This document shows positions 23,204 through 37,300 of a stretch of 64,000 bases of DNA, one piece after another. The notes under the pieces were generated by a model, which had not been told where the DNA came from, ran no database searches, and saw nothing but the letters and a program-made list of their open reading frames with translations. Source of the stretch: Oxyruncus cristatus (Eukaryota; Chordata; Aves; Passeriformes; Cotingidae). The first letter of the stretch is position 1. Every line of letters starts with the position of its first letter. Made by a program: the position numbers and the translations under genes. The stretch is taken from the NCBI GenBank assembly GCA_013399855.1, contig VXAY01005670.1, positions 208,667-272,666 on the forward strand, read 5' to 3'.

Positions 23204-26200
23204 AGCCTGTTTGCACTTTGCACTGGCACAAATTACTCAATTGCTTCTGCGTTCCCAGCATTTTGGTCTTGTTGCATAGACAGCCACATACAGATTGTTT
23301 AAAAAAAAAAATAAAGTGTAATTCATGGGATTTTGAATGGGATAATGTTCAGTGTCTTAAGTTGGTCTACTGCTTTTTCCATGCAGAGATTACCTGGGGA
23401 ATTACCAGTCCACAGTCAGTATGGGTGTGCACAAGCCCTTAAAAACTGGCTGCACTAGGGATGCAATTTTTAAAGAATCTTGGCTTTAATTCTTTTGTCA
23501 CAAGTCCATGTATATGTTGCCATAGTGTTTGTGAAGAATGCACCTTTAACTTCAAGTAGCTAGTAATACACCTCTGTGTTGGAAGTCTATATACTTTCAC
23601 TAGAGGTCATTGCAATATATGTTTAGGCTTGAAAGTATCAGCTCTGAAAAGCAAGATGGTCTTTTTCAGAATGCAAGAGTTTACATCCTCTGTAATAGGG
23701 GCAAAGAGCTCATCCTTCGTAAACAGTTTTCATCTGAGAAACCTTATTCATCCTGACAAGAAAATTTTTTTGAGATATTTTAATACTTTATTCATGTATA
23801 ACAATCCAATATATAATATATACAAAATCATTTAGAGATATTTAGCAGGAAAAGAAAATCAAGATGATAAGTTTTATATTTGTGACAAGAAGATAAGACT
23901 GTCAAGCTTGACTGGCAAAGACACAGTTTTGTCTCTCTGCATGTCCACTCTCAGAACTAAAGGGTGGTGAGACAGACTATAGTGTAGATTATGTTTGACC
24001 CGACTGGCATGAAGAAGGCTGTGATGAGGAAAATGCAATTTCTGATCACCATTCTTTAAACAAGGAAGATTAAAATAATACTTTCTTGCTAATTTCTAAG
24101 TTATATGGCAAAATGCATTACTTTAAACAATCTGTTGGATAACTGTAATCTTTGGGACTATGGACTCTCAAAGTACCATATGTAGCTAAAGACAGGCTAA
24201 TCAAATGCATTTTTAAGCTCAGTTCATCCTTCTCTATATAGTTGAATATAGGGTGTAAAGGTTATTATAGAAAATATTGTATGCTTGCACAGTAAAAACA
24301 GTTGATTAATACTCAAATAATATTACAGCAAAACCAAATCCTAAGAGACTTTTAGTCACAGCCTTTTATATTACTAAAATAAGATAATTAATAGATTTTG
24401 GAAATCTTTCATAAATACACATGTGAACTTTTACTTATTTTAAAATTCCAAGTCATCTAATTTATACAGTTATTTCTGAATTATTTCTGTCACTCTGCAC
24501 TTTATATCTTATTTAATGTAACATACTCTACTGGTTAGCATTACACCTACATTACTCGTATTAGAATACCACTCTCACACTGGATAGATTTATTTGTCAA
24601 TATTTATATATGTGTATATATGAGCCATTAACCCTTGATTCTTATTATAACAGTGGAGAGAAGTCAGCATGTTTAGGGTGACATTCATCTTGATGTATTT
24701 TCAATGACTGCTTTAATATGAGATGTATTACGCCCAAAAAGTACTCATTTGTCCAATCGGATTTAAGCATGCAAAAGATGACTGGCTGAGATATAGATGG
24801 TCTCACTGTAAATGCTGATATTTGATAATCTGTATCATTGGCCCAAGCCCCAGCTGTACATACATGAACCATTTCCAACAATCAGGAGGTGTTCTTGCAG
24901 TCCAGTAACGTGTTTGTCATTCGAAGTAAAAAGAGAGTAAAATACCTGTAGATAAATAATCCAATTAAATAAACTACTGCAAATAATGTTCAAATATTTT
25001 TGTCTTGTAGAATAGCACACAAATATTTAACTGTGAAATTTATGTAATGCTAAAAGTGCTTATTCCCTCCAGTAGAGAGAGTTTAGGAATGTATAGGACA
25101 TTTCCAGATTTATTTTTAATTATATTCATCCCAACCCTAACGATGCCAGTATCCTGAAAAGTCCCTCTTGATACTTGATTCTCTTTCATTTTTACTTCAT
25201 TATTGACAAACATTTTACAAAGATAATTATCTTATTTCCATTCATGAGGTCAATTTCTTCTTTTTTTATGTGAAAATATCCCATTACATATCTATTTCAC
25301 TTTTATGACCAAGACCAGTAATCAATGTATGAAGGTCTATGTCAACTTTAGCAACAAACAGAACATTTAAACAAACCTGTCAGAAACTTAATTAATTTCT
25401 GTTTGAATGCCTCCATTAAAATGATTGATGAAATCTTTGATGAAACAATAAACATTTCCATGTAGGTGTCAAACTCAAAATGACCAAGATGTTTGCTTGA
25501 CAGATGCAGTAGATCATGTTCCAGACCTTCTTTTTTTTCTCCCTTTTGAGAAGAGCTAGTTAGCATTTCCCTCATCTAGAAATTAGGAACTTTGAGGACC
25601 CTTGACCAGCGTCAGCACTAACCACCGACCTTGCCAACACTGGCTAAATTTGTGAAGCTGTCTACAGAACACCTCAGTCAGCTCTGCAGCAAATGTCAAT
25701 CCCCATCTCTGCATTGAAAATAGGCTGTAAGAAAAATGATTCATTGCACTCAACTTTATATCTGAACTGGGCACTGTAGTATCTACACTGGTATGTACTT
25801 TGCTCACTTAAATTATATAATTTAAACAACAAAAAAAAAAACCACCACAAACAAAATCTTCAGCACTGGCCCACAAGTCAAATTTTATCTCATATATACC
25901 ACATTTCTTAGAGCAGTGTGCTTGGTCAGCAAGCTGTAGTCTTTAGGTTTCGTAATATCAAAGGAAACTTTAAATCTGAGCCCTGCTGTGGAATGGTATT
26001 GTGGGTTTACTGCGGTCTGATAGTTCCGCTGGGTAAGAATTTGAACCTTAGTAGAATACTTCTAATTTATAATTAAATATATTTATAGATAAAAACCTCA
26101 AATAAAAAAAAGTCGTACAATCATAACGTTTTCTTCTGACATGGTATACAATAGTCTGAGGTGTTATTCTGGGACGCAGGTCAGAGAATCCCTGGGTGAA

Positions 26201-26610
26201 GCTGTCTCCCACCTCCCCCTGCAAAAAAAGGGTCTCTGCTCAGTGCCTTTGATCATTTCCTGAACCAAGGGTGGTCAAGCATGAGACAGGTGTGGGCAGG
26301 GTGGAACAAGGGGAAGCAGTGGCTTGGCTTGTCACCCACTGCGCTCATTGGCACCTTCTGCAGCCCTGGGGAAGCAGGTATGGAAATCGCAGAAGTGTCC
26401 AGAGAAACGAGCTTTAGCTCCGATAATTCCACAAGCCATGGCTTGTGTCATGTGGCAGATTTGGGGATACAAATGAAACTTAGATCCATCCTGTGGATTA
26501 GTTTATAAAAGAAACATTTGTTATACAGGGAAAAAATCTTTCTGGTAACAAGATTGTACTTTGACCATGATTACCTATTATAGGTAAATACTGTGGTATG
26601 AGATTTGCAT

Positions 26611-26656
26611 AGGGTTATTGGTGGGATTGTATAGGGGTTATTGGGTGGGATTGAAT
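26611..26656. repeat. direct repeat, about 23 bp x2
   Basis: AGGGTTATTGGTGGGATTGT at 26611 is repeated as AGGGGTTATTGGGTGGGATT at 26633, with two single-G insertions. A simple tandem duplication. Confidence 0.85.
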
Positions 26657-27090
26657 TCCAGTACAAGGTGAAAAATATAGCTTGTTTTCTTTTTGTAGAA
26701 ATTACAGCCCAAAAGGTTACTACCACTGAGTGAACAAAATCCAAATGTATGAGACAAGATATAGTCCAAAAGAAAAGGTACAATTCAAAAACATGCCTTC
26801 CTGCCACAGAGGGATAAAATATTAGTATGGATACAGCTGGTATTGCACTTCCTGCCACTACAGAGAAAGTTTAAACTTCAGGGATTTTTCAAAGACAAAT
26901 GGCAAGAACATGTAAATAAAATATAAACTATCTATCTCTGTACTGGATTTTTTCCTGGGTAGGTCTTGACGTTTTCTTCAATAAGATCACAGACCATCAC
27001 ACAAGAAATTTATGTTTTCCAGAGTTTCATTTGTTTCTTTCTTTCATAATTGCTATGTAATTTAAAATGGTGGAAACTTTGTTATTGATC

Positions 27091-27660
27091 TCAAAGGGGT
27101 TTTTTTGGAAGTAGAAAGATTTGCAACACAACATGCTGGAAGGGCCTTGCACCAGCAATCTTTTTTGAGCTTTTCTCATGATGTAGAAAGAGGATAGTGA
27201 GAAGATTAATACAGGTGGAACATTCATGCTGTAAAGGATAAGAAATCTGACTTCTACAAGTTCCTATGATCCTACAATGCTTTTCCGCTAAGTGAGGACG
27301 ACCAGCCTTTCCTCTAACTGTTAAAAAATTGAAGAAATCCCTCTGTTCTTCCTTCTCACCCTGGCTGCTGCCAGCATAGTGGCAGGGGCTCCATGCTGGT
27401 GTGTGCTTGCCTGGCAGGCAGTAATGTTTGTGCGCTTCTCCCAGGAAGGAACACTTCCTCTGCCTGCACACAGTGCAGGGCTCACAGTGCAGGGCGTGCA
27501 CAGTGCTCAGGGCCTCCCAGGCAGGCTGCAGAGGGGAAATGACCTGATGCAGGTCATTTTGAGGACTGACCTGAGAGTCTGCAGGAACAGCAGCAAAAGC
27601 TGACACGTTCAAGTAACCACAGAGGCTGGGGAGGTGTTTGTCTGACAGTTTTCTTCCCAC
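27091..27660 (-). other. 189-codon open frame, coding status unproven
   Basis: The second longest ATG-started frame in the window. Its middle lies in a G+C-richer patch where stop codons are rarer by chance. The product would be rich in Cys, His and Ser with no recognised domain, no signal peptide and no transmembrane segment. The DNA also holds short CACAGTGCAGGG-like repeats at about 27468-27510. No promoter or poly(A) signal is clearly paired with it. Most likely a chance frame. Confidence 0.15.
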
Positions 27661-30529
27661 TTAATTCACATTTAGACACTTATCCTCACAACTGGACGGG
27701 GCAAAAAATACGTTTTGAAATCAAAGGCTGACCTTTGCAGAGGTGGTGACATCTGTCAAGGGGAAGATGCCTTTTTCTTTACATATGAGCATTTTTCAAG
27801 CCTTGATTACAGTGTACGTTATATTGTCCACAGTTTGTAGGAGAGAGAGAGACAAAGGAAAGTAAGGGGGGAAGTAAGTACACTTTTAAGCATGCACACA
27901 AATTTGAAGGCAAGTGCTACGTCTATAGCTGCATTTAGAAATTGAAATTGGAGAGGGTCTCTGAAGCCATTAAGACAAATCCTGTCTTGTCACACACATT
28001 TTACTTTATGTTAGCACAGTAGCATCTTGGTTACAAATAAGCAGTATCACATTTACATGCACTACCTGTTGATCAGAGATGTATATTATACATTCTTGTC
28101 ACCATGTATCTATTGACTAATGCAGATGCATTATGTTATAGAACTTTACTAAAGGTTTATTTTTCAAATAAAATTATTATTCATTAAATCTCCAAATTGG
28201 CAGAAAAGTATCAAATGAATAAAGACATACCTGTGAAAATATCATTTCTTCAGATGATGTAAGCAAATGGAAGTCTATCAAAGCCAAAGGGTCTAAACTG
28301 ATATTCACCGATATACATCTCAAACAATATCCTTGAAATTGTTAGTGGGATTGGGTTAGGATCCTGGAGAAGGACAGCTTTGCAGGGTTCTTAACATTTC
28401 AGTGCAGGTAGATGTACTTTAATTCTCTTTCTTTCTGTTATTGAAGTGCTGTCCTCTCTGCAATCTTCAAACTGTTGCAAAAGAATCAGAGCTAAATGGA
28501 AGCAGTTTGAGCAAAGTTTGTCCAGGGAGGGAAGCAAGGATCCCTCCAATTAGCATCCTAAATTGCGAATATGCTGTAAATTCTCAGAACTCTGTTCTGT
28601 TCCTTTCCTTCTGCAATGTCAAAGATCAATGGTGGCTACATTTTCCTGAGACTTTCTATAGCCTCTGTTCCTGGAGGCAAACATGAACATCATAATAGTT
28701 CTTTGCTTCATCACAGAGAAATGTTCAGATATTCAAACAGGATATTTGGGGAACGTTAAAGTCCCATTATCTCTCCATTTGCTGTCAGAAAATATAGCAG
28801 TAGTATATGCCCTGCCCTACTCTTCACCTATGTGCTCAAGATGTGCTTCTGTTTAGAATGCAGAGATCCACTCCCATCATCCTTGACTTTATAATTCCTT
28901 AGCATTGTATCTTGCCTTCTCATTTTAATTGTTTAAAGTTGCTCTCTTCGTGTCCAGCATTTTAGTATTTGAATGTTTGTCAAAACACAAAATTACTGAC
29001 AAGATTTTTTACAACCTTCCTTGAAAAAAGAATCATATGAATATAATATCTGTACGTTGTTTTCCCGAACCAAGATGAGTTCCAGCTGGTAAAACACATA
29101 TAAATATGATGACAGTTGAAATTACATGGAAATATTAATACTTTTATTTCATACTTAGACACTTTTGTGAAAAAAATATATGAATAGACATATAGCAGAT
29201 AATTTACTGTTTATCATCACTGCGACAGTCACAGTTCTTTTTACAGAAGTACTTCCACAGTTCCTTGTTTTGCAGTTTCTAGATGCTAATTATACAAATG
29301 AAGTGAATAATGTAGTAAAACAAGCTGAATATTCAAGTAAAACAAATAAAAATTCTTTTTCTCATATTAACTTTGGTATTACTTCTCCATAAGAAAAGAT
29401 GTAAAACATGTTACTTCATGGACTGAAAACGGGCTTTGCACAATGGTAGAAAAAGCATTCCAAGGAAAAATAAAATCTTTCCTTTCTGAAAAGAGCTCAT
29501 AAGGACTATTCCTCATTTATATTGCCTATTATTTCCCTCCTACAGTCAGTGTGATGAAGGAAAAGTGAGTTATGTAAAGCTCCCGGTAATTAAGTTGTCT
29601 TGAACTGGTCAGCCAGTACATCAAAAGATAAAACGACCACAAACTATAATGAATTCACTCCAAACTACTTTCATCACATTTGTAATGCAAAGCAAGACTG
29701 TTCCTCAATTGAAACATGTTTGTTTGAATAAATATAATTAATGTTCACACATTATGTTATTAGTCTGTTTCAGAAATTTCATGTATAACTCTGTAGCCCT
29801 TTAATTTTGTTGTTAGGATGTGTGTTTTTTAAAAAAAATCTCTACCGTCCAAAAGATTTACAGCTTTTGATGTTGCATTTATGAAGAATGGCCACTAGAG
29901 TGCTGCAAGTATCCATTGAAGCTGCAGTTGTGTACATTTACCACCAGTATTTCAGTTTCAGATATGTTTTTAATATATATTTATCATACATATGTTTTTT
30001 TAAAGTAGATTTTGGTGCTAAGTATATACCTAAAAAGATTTAAAATGTGGATATGTATAAGTTAGGGCAGATCTGATAGTTTTGTATCTATGGAAAAGAG
30101 GAGTATGACTGCTTACTAAGTAGTTTACAATTGCATAATGGTTTAGAGGATTCACATTTTCATTATATGTCATTGTCTTTTGTTACCAAGTAAATACTGT
30201 TAAGTACCCATTTTCTTCTTCAAGCTGTCTGTACCATTATTGATAGAAATATAATGTGAGTGCTTTCTTTAACTAATTAGTTATCCTCAGGTCTAGTGTC
30301 CATTTCTGAATTAATACCAACAGATGATACAGACTTGTTTCTGAAAATTGTTTGAATGCTAATATGAAGATCGTCATAGAGATCTAAGTCCTTAAGCAAA
30401 GTTTTGGCCAAATCTGTCAAATAGAACCAGTCCAAGAAGGAGTCACAATTTTCTGTGCCAAAACAGATATACTTACCTTCCCTGAGATAAGCTCTGAATC
30501 CAGTAAAAGCCACTCACCCCTGACTTGAC

Positions 30530-31310
30530 ACAGAATCATAAAATTGTTTGAGTTGCAAGAGACTTTAAAGATCTTCTACTTCCAAGCCCCATGTCATATG
30601 CAGGGACACTTTCCACAAGACCAGGTTGCTCAAAGCCCCGTGCAACCTGACCTTGAACACTCCCAGGGATAGAGCACTCACAGCTTCTCTGAGCAACCTG
30701 CTCCAGCGTCTCATCATCCTCACCCAAAAAGAATTTTTTCTGTAAATCTAATCTAAATCTACCCTCTTTCAATTTAAAGCCAGTCCCCCTTTGTCTTGTC
30801 ACTACTTGTCCTTGTAAAGCAGTCCACCTTCATCTTCCTCGTAAGTGCTCTTTATGGATTGAAAGGCTGCTATAGGTCTCCCTTCTCCAGGCTGAACAAC
30901 CCCAGCTCTCTCAGCCTGTCTTCACTGGTGAGGTGCTCCAGCCCTCTGATCATCTTTGAGGCCTCCTCTGGACCTGCTTCAGCATGGTCTGCTTATGTTG
31001 AGGACTCCAGAGCTGGATGCAGTACTCCAGGTGGGGTCTCAAGAGAGCAGAGGGGTAGAATCCCCTCCCTTGACCTGCTGACCACGCTGCTTTTGTCACA
31101 ATCGACCTTGTGGGCTCCAGGCACACTTTGCTGGGTCATGTCAAGCTTCTCATTAATCAACACCTCCAAGTCCTTCTCCTCACATCTTTTCTCAGTCCAT
31201 TCTCCCCCAGCCTGTAATTGTGCATGAGGTTGCCCCAACCCATGTGCAGGACAGTGCACTTGACCTTGCTGAACTTCATGAGGTCTCCATGGGCACTTAG
31301 CACCATCCTT
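30530..31310 (-). mobile_element. CR1 LINE, longest copy, 3' UTR plus end of ORF2
   Basis: Starts CAGAATCATAAAATTG on the plus strand and runs through every block of the CR1 3' region: GACCAGGTTGCTCAAAGCCC, TCTAATCTAAATCTACCCTC, CTCCAGGCTGAACAACCCC, GTACTCCAGGTGGGGTCTC, and CCATGTGCAGGAC near its far end. Minus-strand translation gives pieces of the reverse transcriptase C-terminal region, for example EGRFRLDLQKKFF near 30.75 kb and EKDLEVLINEKLDM near 31.17 kb, in two different frames. It is therefore frameshifted and dead. About 780 bp, 5'-truncated at about 31310. Confidence 0.95.
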
Positions 31311-34300
31311 GCTCCCCCGTGTCAGTGATTAGTCTCTTTTACAGCAGCAGTTGTAAGAGTAGAAGCCTGACTCAGAGAGGTGATAGGAGACCCTCTCCTG
31401 TAGCCTATTAACTGTTGAGGAGAAGCCAAGTGCCATCTCATGTTTCTGTGGTTTTAAGGTTGACCTTGGCCCTGTATAGAGCAGCAAAGGCTCGTTTGGT
31501 CAGACTAGTTCATAACCAGAAGTCAGTGGATGGGACTAAAGGGGAAGAAAAAAAAAAAAGGCAGGAAAAACCTGCTTGAGATAGTACAGTTCCGACCATC
31601 TGGTTTAACTTGTTCTAAAAGAGATATAAAAACATCACTTTAAAGCTAGCCAAAATGTAATAATACTCAAAGGTTAGGAAGGGAAAGATTAAAGTTGGGA
31701 AGTCTTGTTGGAAAGAAACTGATATTGGGGTGAAGATGAAAACTTAGCAGTTCCAGCCTGCTCTGAGGAGTATGTCAGGACACGGCACAGGAAAGGGGAC
31801 GACTACTGGGACAAATAGATTAGAAATGCAGTAACAGTTAAAGAATTGGACAAGCTGGTATTGCAAAGCACTGTTACAAGAGAAAGCTTAAAAAAATCCT
31901 TGTAAGACCCTGAAAGATGAGGATGACTGAGGTCACTGTAACTATGACGACCAGAAAAATGGACAGAGGAAAAGAACAGGCAAAGAAAACTGAAACCAGA
32001 ATGATTTGACACACACACATGCTCTTTCTGATCACTCAGGGGAAAAGGAGAACAGAATGAAGGCAAAAAAACACTTCAATGATAAGCAGAGAAGGGCAGG
32101 GTTTCTTTTGCCTTCCTCCTTTGGTTTGTATTAAATTCCTTTCCATTTCACACCCTCCGTTCTAAATTGGCAGTGTCAAACTCTGCTGTAAAGTTAATGA
32201 AGGATGTGGTTTTAAAGTGTTTGATGTTTAATACATCTTTTAAATGTCACCATGTGACAGGAATTTCTAATCATATCTCTAAGTCTTTTATCAGCCTTAA
32301 AATTTTCCTTTTCCATTTTTATGCTGATCTTGCATGGTAAACTCAAAGACCAAGTGTAGAAACATCTGAAAATCCCCAGATATCAGGTTATCACAAACAT
32401 GTGGATTAATAAGGATTTACCTAATTATCAATGTGCAATTAATCAATGTAAACCAATGAGAACAGGCTGGCTCAGAAAGTATAACCAGTATGCCAAATTC
32501 TTCTTTCATTCAACTGCATGCCAGCTCATTGACTGATGTCATACTACCAATTTATCCCTCCAGGAAATTTGTATTTTAAGTGGTTTCATATTTTAATGCA
32601 GATTTTAATCATTGGTTATTGTGGTGAGTAGGGAAAAGTGAAATCGAAATGCTCTATGTCCTAAGGAAGGAGCGGAGGGATCCTGGTGTGGCACAGAGAC
32701 AGGCAACTCTTCACAGCCACATAAACATCTATGCAGTCAAAGACATCTGGTCTGGGAAAAACATCAATGACCTGTGGAAGGACTGGAGCTCCAAAGGGCC
32801 CAGCACCCTTGTTGCTATGCTGGCTTATGCTCTGTGTTGTGGCACACTGTAATGTCTGTTGTCAAATGTTTCTGGCTTAGGTTGGCTACAAAAACTTCTT
32901 AGCAGAAGGCACTGTCAGGCTAACACGAAATAGTTTTTATGAAGCAGGTTCAGCCACAGTAGAGTTTTTAACCTTTGAAAAGCATGTATTGTCACCAACA
33001 GGTGCTCAATGACAGTTTCAGAGAAGTTTCCTCTGGGAGTTGACAAAGTCTGACCCTCAGTAATTCATGAAAAATATTTATCTGTTGGAAGACTTCCTGA
33101 AACAACAACACAAGGCTTTGCTCAGCTGCAGCTTTAAGTGCCAATTTGATCTCTTGCAAGAGAACCAGTGTTCAGATAAATCAATAAATTTTCACAGTGT
33201 TTGTGATAAACTTCTGCTCAAAGGGAAGTAGTGTGTTTACCTTACTGTGCTGTATCTGTTGTTAGAAGTGGTGTTAACTTTGGTCTCTACACTATGTTTC
33301 TTAGAGGTAATGCAGAGTCCAGAATGTGAAGGGGCAGTGACATGAAAAACTAGGTCTAGGCAAGCAGAGGTCTTCTTAATGGTTATTATATGCTTGAAAT
33401 CAGCGCATTGATGAAATCATTATTTAAAATTTTAGGAGATTTTGACTTCCATGACAAAGGGAGATATGTCTAAATGCATTTAAGACTCTATGTATATCCC
33501 TTTGAACAACATAAGCACTGCATCTGTTGCATTTCACAAAATACCAGAAGGGATTGTCTGTTCAGAATGAAAAAAATTATTTTTTTCCTTTTCATATAGA
33601 CAAGTGTAAAGTCCAGGCACTCTGGAAGCTCCTCTCTACATCTCCCAAGTGGACAAGAACCAAGGATCAAGAAAAGTGTGTAGAGAATTTCTTGGTGATT
33701 TGCAGCTAAGTCTGCAGACAACACTTTAGGGCCAAAGCTGTATTTTTTAGCACTCGTATTCAGTTAGCATCTATATGTGGATAACTCTCAAAATGGGTTC
33801 TACACTAAACATCTCTCTCCATGCCAAGATTTTAATTGATATGTTCCTTAACAATGCTCAGAGATGAGCATAGATAAAACAGATTTTTCTCTTTACCCCT
33901 ACTCACATCTGTTACACTTATTTTTTTTTTTGCTCTCAGTAGAGCTCCTGGGACTGTAACACAGGGATCATTAGTGAAAAAAAAACAACTTAGATTTCCC
34001 GAACAATTCTGCAAGATTCAGACACTAAGAAAAATCTTTAGATACCTCAAGTCTCTCTGATTTCCCAAAAGGCCAATATTTTTCATATCTATTTAGAATA
34101 GTGATGCAAAGACTATTTTTAGTCTTCATTTTGACCATATCATCTCTTACAGTGTATTGCTGCACTCATTCTTTCTGCTTTATAATGTAAAACATAATAG
34201 GCTTTTTCATTTTCAGGGTCTTCCATGATCTCTCCTATCCTATCTATCATTTCACATTCACCATGAAGATGTCAGCCCTGTCCCTGAGTCTCTCACCCAT

Positions 34301-37300
34301 CTCATTTTTCAAACAATTTTCTTTCAAAATATCTTCCTTCCTCCTTCCCCAGTGTTTAAAATGAACTCCCTGACAATGAATACAATAAAACTTTCCTGCT
34401 TTTTAAAAAAAGTCTGTTACACTTCTTTTTTTGCATAATAACAGAAGGATTTTTCATTATGGCTAGGTACACTACTCCTGTGTAAAGTTCTGAAGCTTCT
34501 TAGTTTCCTCAGATTTTAGTTCTCTCTCTGTCTCTGCACATTATTTCATACTTTCAAATACCTAATTCCTGATCTGTGAGGCAAGGATCACCTCTGTTCG
34601 GTGTTTTCAGTAGGCTTGGAATGATACAGTCCTGCACGCAATGCTGAACCGTGACTAGCAAAACAAAAACAGAAAAAAACAATGGTAGGAAGAGTATCTT
34701 TGAAGAAAGAGCTAGTTATGTTCTCTAGAAAAAAAATAAACAGAAAAAAAGCACAATAAATTGTCAAGTTACAGTTGTTCACACTCTGAGTGGGAAATGT
34801 ATCCTCATGTCCCCAATTAATTTACTTTAGCTTTTATGAGTGCACACACCTGTTGAAAAGCCATTCCAGAGTGTCCAACCAAATAACTGCTTCAGCAACA
34901 GTAAAGCCTCCAAGAGACATATATTGTTTAAAAGTTTGTATTACCAGATTTTGGAGTTGTGTGGTCCAGAGATTGCAGCAGAGGACCAGCCTTGGTTTTA
35001 ATGCTGTCTTTTAGAAGCTCTGGGGAAATCAAAGGCTCTATAACAGAGTCAATTAAGTCTCTCTTTGTGATACAGTAATCTCAGAGAAGACCTTTTGGTT
35101 CTGTTGATGACTGCAGAGCATTGGAAAGACTTCAGTTCCCAGTAGTATTTCCTGGATCAGAATACATTATTTTTCTGAGAAGTAGAAATAAAATTATTAC
35201 ATTCTATTTTTGTTGCACAGACACCCTCACATAGTATGAAATATTAATTTTGTAAGATGAAAAATATGTAAATATGTCATCAAATCACTTATCAGGACAT
35301 ACTGAACAAAAACTAGCAGACAGATTTTAAAGGAATGGGAAATCAGCTATAAGAATTCAGTAACCATTGAATATTTACATATATTAGCAAAAGTGATGAC
35401 AAAAGGTAATATTTATAAAAACTATTTTGTTCAAAAAGGATAAAAACCAGATTAAAGTACATTTGTATCACAAACACAGTACAAAAATAATGAAATAAAA
35501 TCACATGGATTTATAAACAAAAGACAAATTTCTGTCTGAATTTGCAAATTATTTTACAATTAATCTAATCTATTGTTGCAACCAAAACTAAGAAAATGAC
35601 TCATTATTTTATTCTACATTGTGCAACATTTTAATAATGAGGATTTAGTTTTAGTTCCATGCCATTAAAAACACAGTCAACTTATAATAATAGAGATGTT
35701 TGGTCCTGTGAACACTTTCCTCATGCTTAGGCCCACTGAATTCTACCAGAATGTTAAGGAACAGACTAAAAGATATATCATCTGTAGTAATAATAATAAC
35801 AAGAACAGCAATAAAAGATAGATAAGCAACAAACTTTGTTTTTATGTGACAGTAATATAAGCTAATTTAAGCAGCTTGTACTCTTAAAACTTTATTAAAA
35901 TCTCTCTTGTTAATGCCTCATAATATTTCACAGTTCTATTTTCCTGTGAAGCTTGGTAAAAAAACAACGGAGGGGATTTATTTCACAGTCATAATGATGA
36001 ATTTAAATAAAATATGTGTTGGAATACACAATTGAAATGTTTGTTGCCTAAGTCATGAATTTCCTATTTAGGACTTACAGTGATGAGAAGGTTCATTGAA
36101 TGAAAATTAGGCTAAGTCCTTGTGTTCATCCCATCTGTCCACACCTGTCCAGCCTGCAGTGAAGAGGTGACTCCATCAGGGTGTGTATACAAACTTCTGC
36201 TGGCCTTAAACTGGTGATCCTGGTCAGTGTCTGGCCCTGACACCACTGGAAAAGACCCATTTCTAGATGCAGAGAAGCTGCACGTAGAGCCAGCAATTCC
36301 TCCAGCCCTGTCCCCCTGTGGGGGATCTAATAGAGGGCACAAGTGTTGCTCTTTCTTTCTGCACTTCTGGGCTTCACCTTCACAGACACCAAAGTGAAAT
36401 GTGTGTGGTTGCTGGCTGAGCTGGCAAACAATATGGTCCTGTGCTGAGTCTTGGAAAGGCACTCCCACCTTTTACTGTGTAGGTAGACTTATTTATTCAA
36501 TTATTTCATGGTATTGCATCAGTATAAAACTCAGGTTCCAAGGCACTAAATAGAATGAATAACTCTTTTTGTTGAAAAAAAACAGGGCAACGGAGCTCGA
36601 GTAAATATGATAGGTTCATAATTACTTTTCACACTAATGATAACAGCTACAAAAAAACTAAGAATCTGCTTACATATAAACCCCAGTTTGGGCAAGTTTT
36701 CTTGGAAAAGAGGAGAGCCAAGACTTAGTTCATGATGGCATCTAACCACGCGTAACATTTAATTTAAACATCATGCATAAATGCTTTGTGAGTTTTGGAT
36801 CTAAGTGGGAAAAAATCAACAAATAATGGTTGAAATATTTTTCTTTGACATTTCTGTTTGGAAATATGTTAAGCAGCCCTGTATTTTGGAATAGAATATT
36901 TTTTACAAAGTCTGTCAAACTAAACAAACAGAAACAAAAGGTTTTATCTCCTTCATGTAGGAGTGGCTACACTGCATGACTTATTTGAAGGTAACCACTG
37001 AGTCACTCCCATAGAGAACTTGCCTGTAGAAATAAAAAATTCTCTGTCTTTTTTTTAAATCTCGGCATCTGAGGGCTTCTGTAATGTCACCAGAGGATTC
37101 CTTTTCATTAGATGGTTGGTAGATGTGGCTCTCCTCCCATGAGCAGTGCTTCTAGCAAGAGCCAGGAGAGCAACTTAATGCCCCTGCTGCTTGCTTGGTG
37201 GGTCCAGCCAAAGGGATGCCTTGGAACAAAGGACAGAAAAGTGCCAGAAGGGAGAGCAGCTGCTGATGCCAGCAAGGCATCTCAAAGCTTTTAAATTGTG

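Larger units (their letters stand above)
23204..30529. other. 7.3 kb of mostly unique AT-rich DNA
   Basis: No repeat family or exon recognised. Local features: the 22/24-bp direct repeat at 26611-26656, a GC-richer island at about 27340-27600 carrying the 189-codon frame listed below, and a 78-codon minus-strand frame at 30277-30513 next to a CR1, of unknown meaning. Confidence 0.45.

Noticed and set aside
23002..23442. 146-codon plus-strand frame
   Set aside because: Starts within an old CR1 3' end and has no known domain; it does not follow the CR1 coding frame.
36112..36468. 118-codon minus-strand frame as an exon
   Set aside because: Lies in a G+C-rich patch where long frames are more likely by chance; no recognised domain. 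Left as unannotated.
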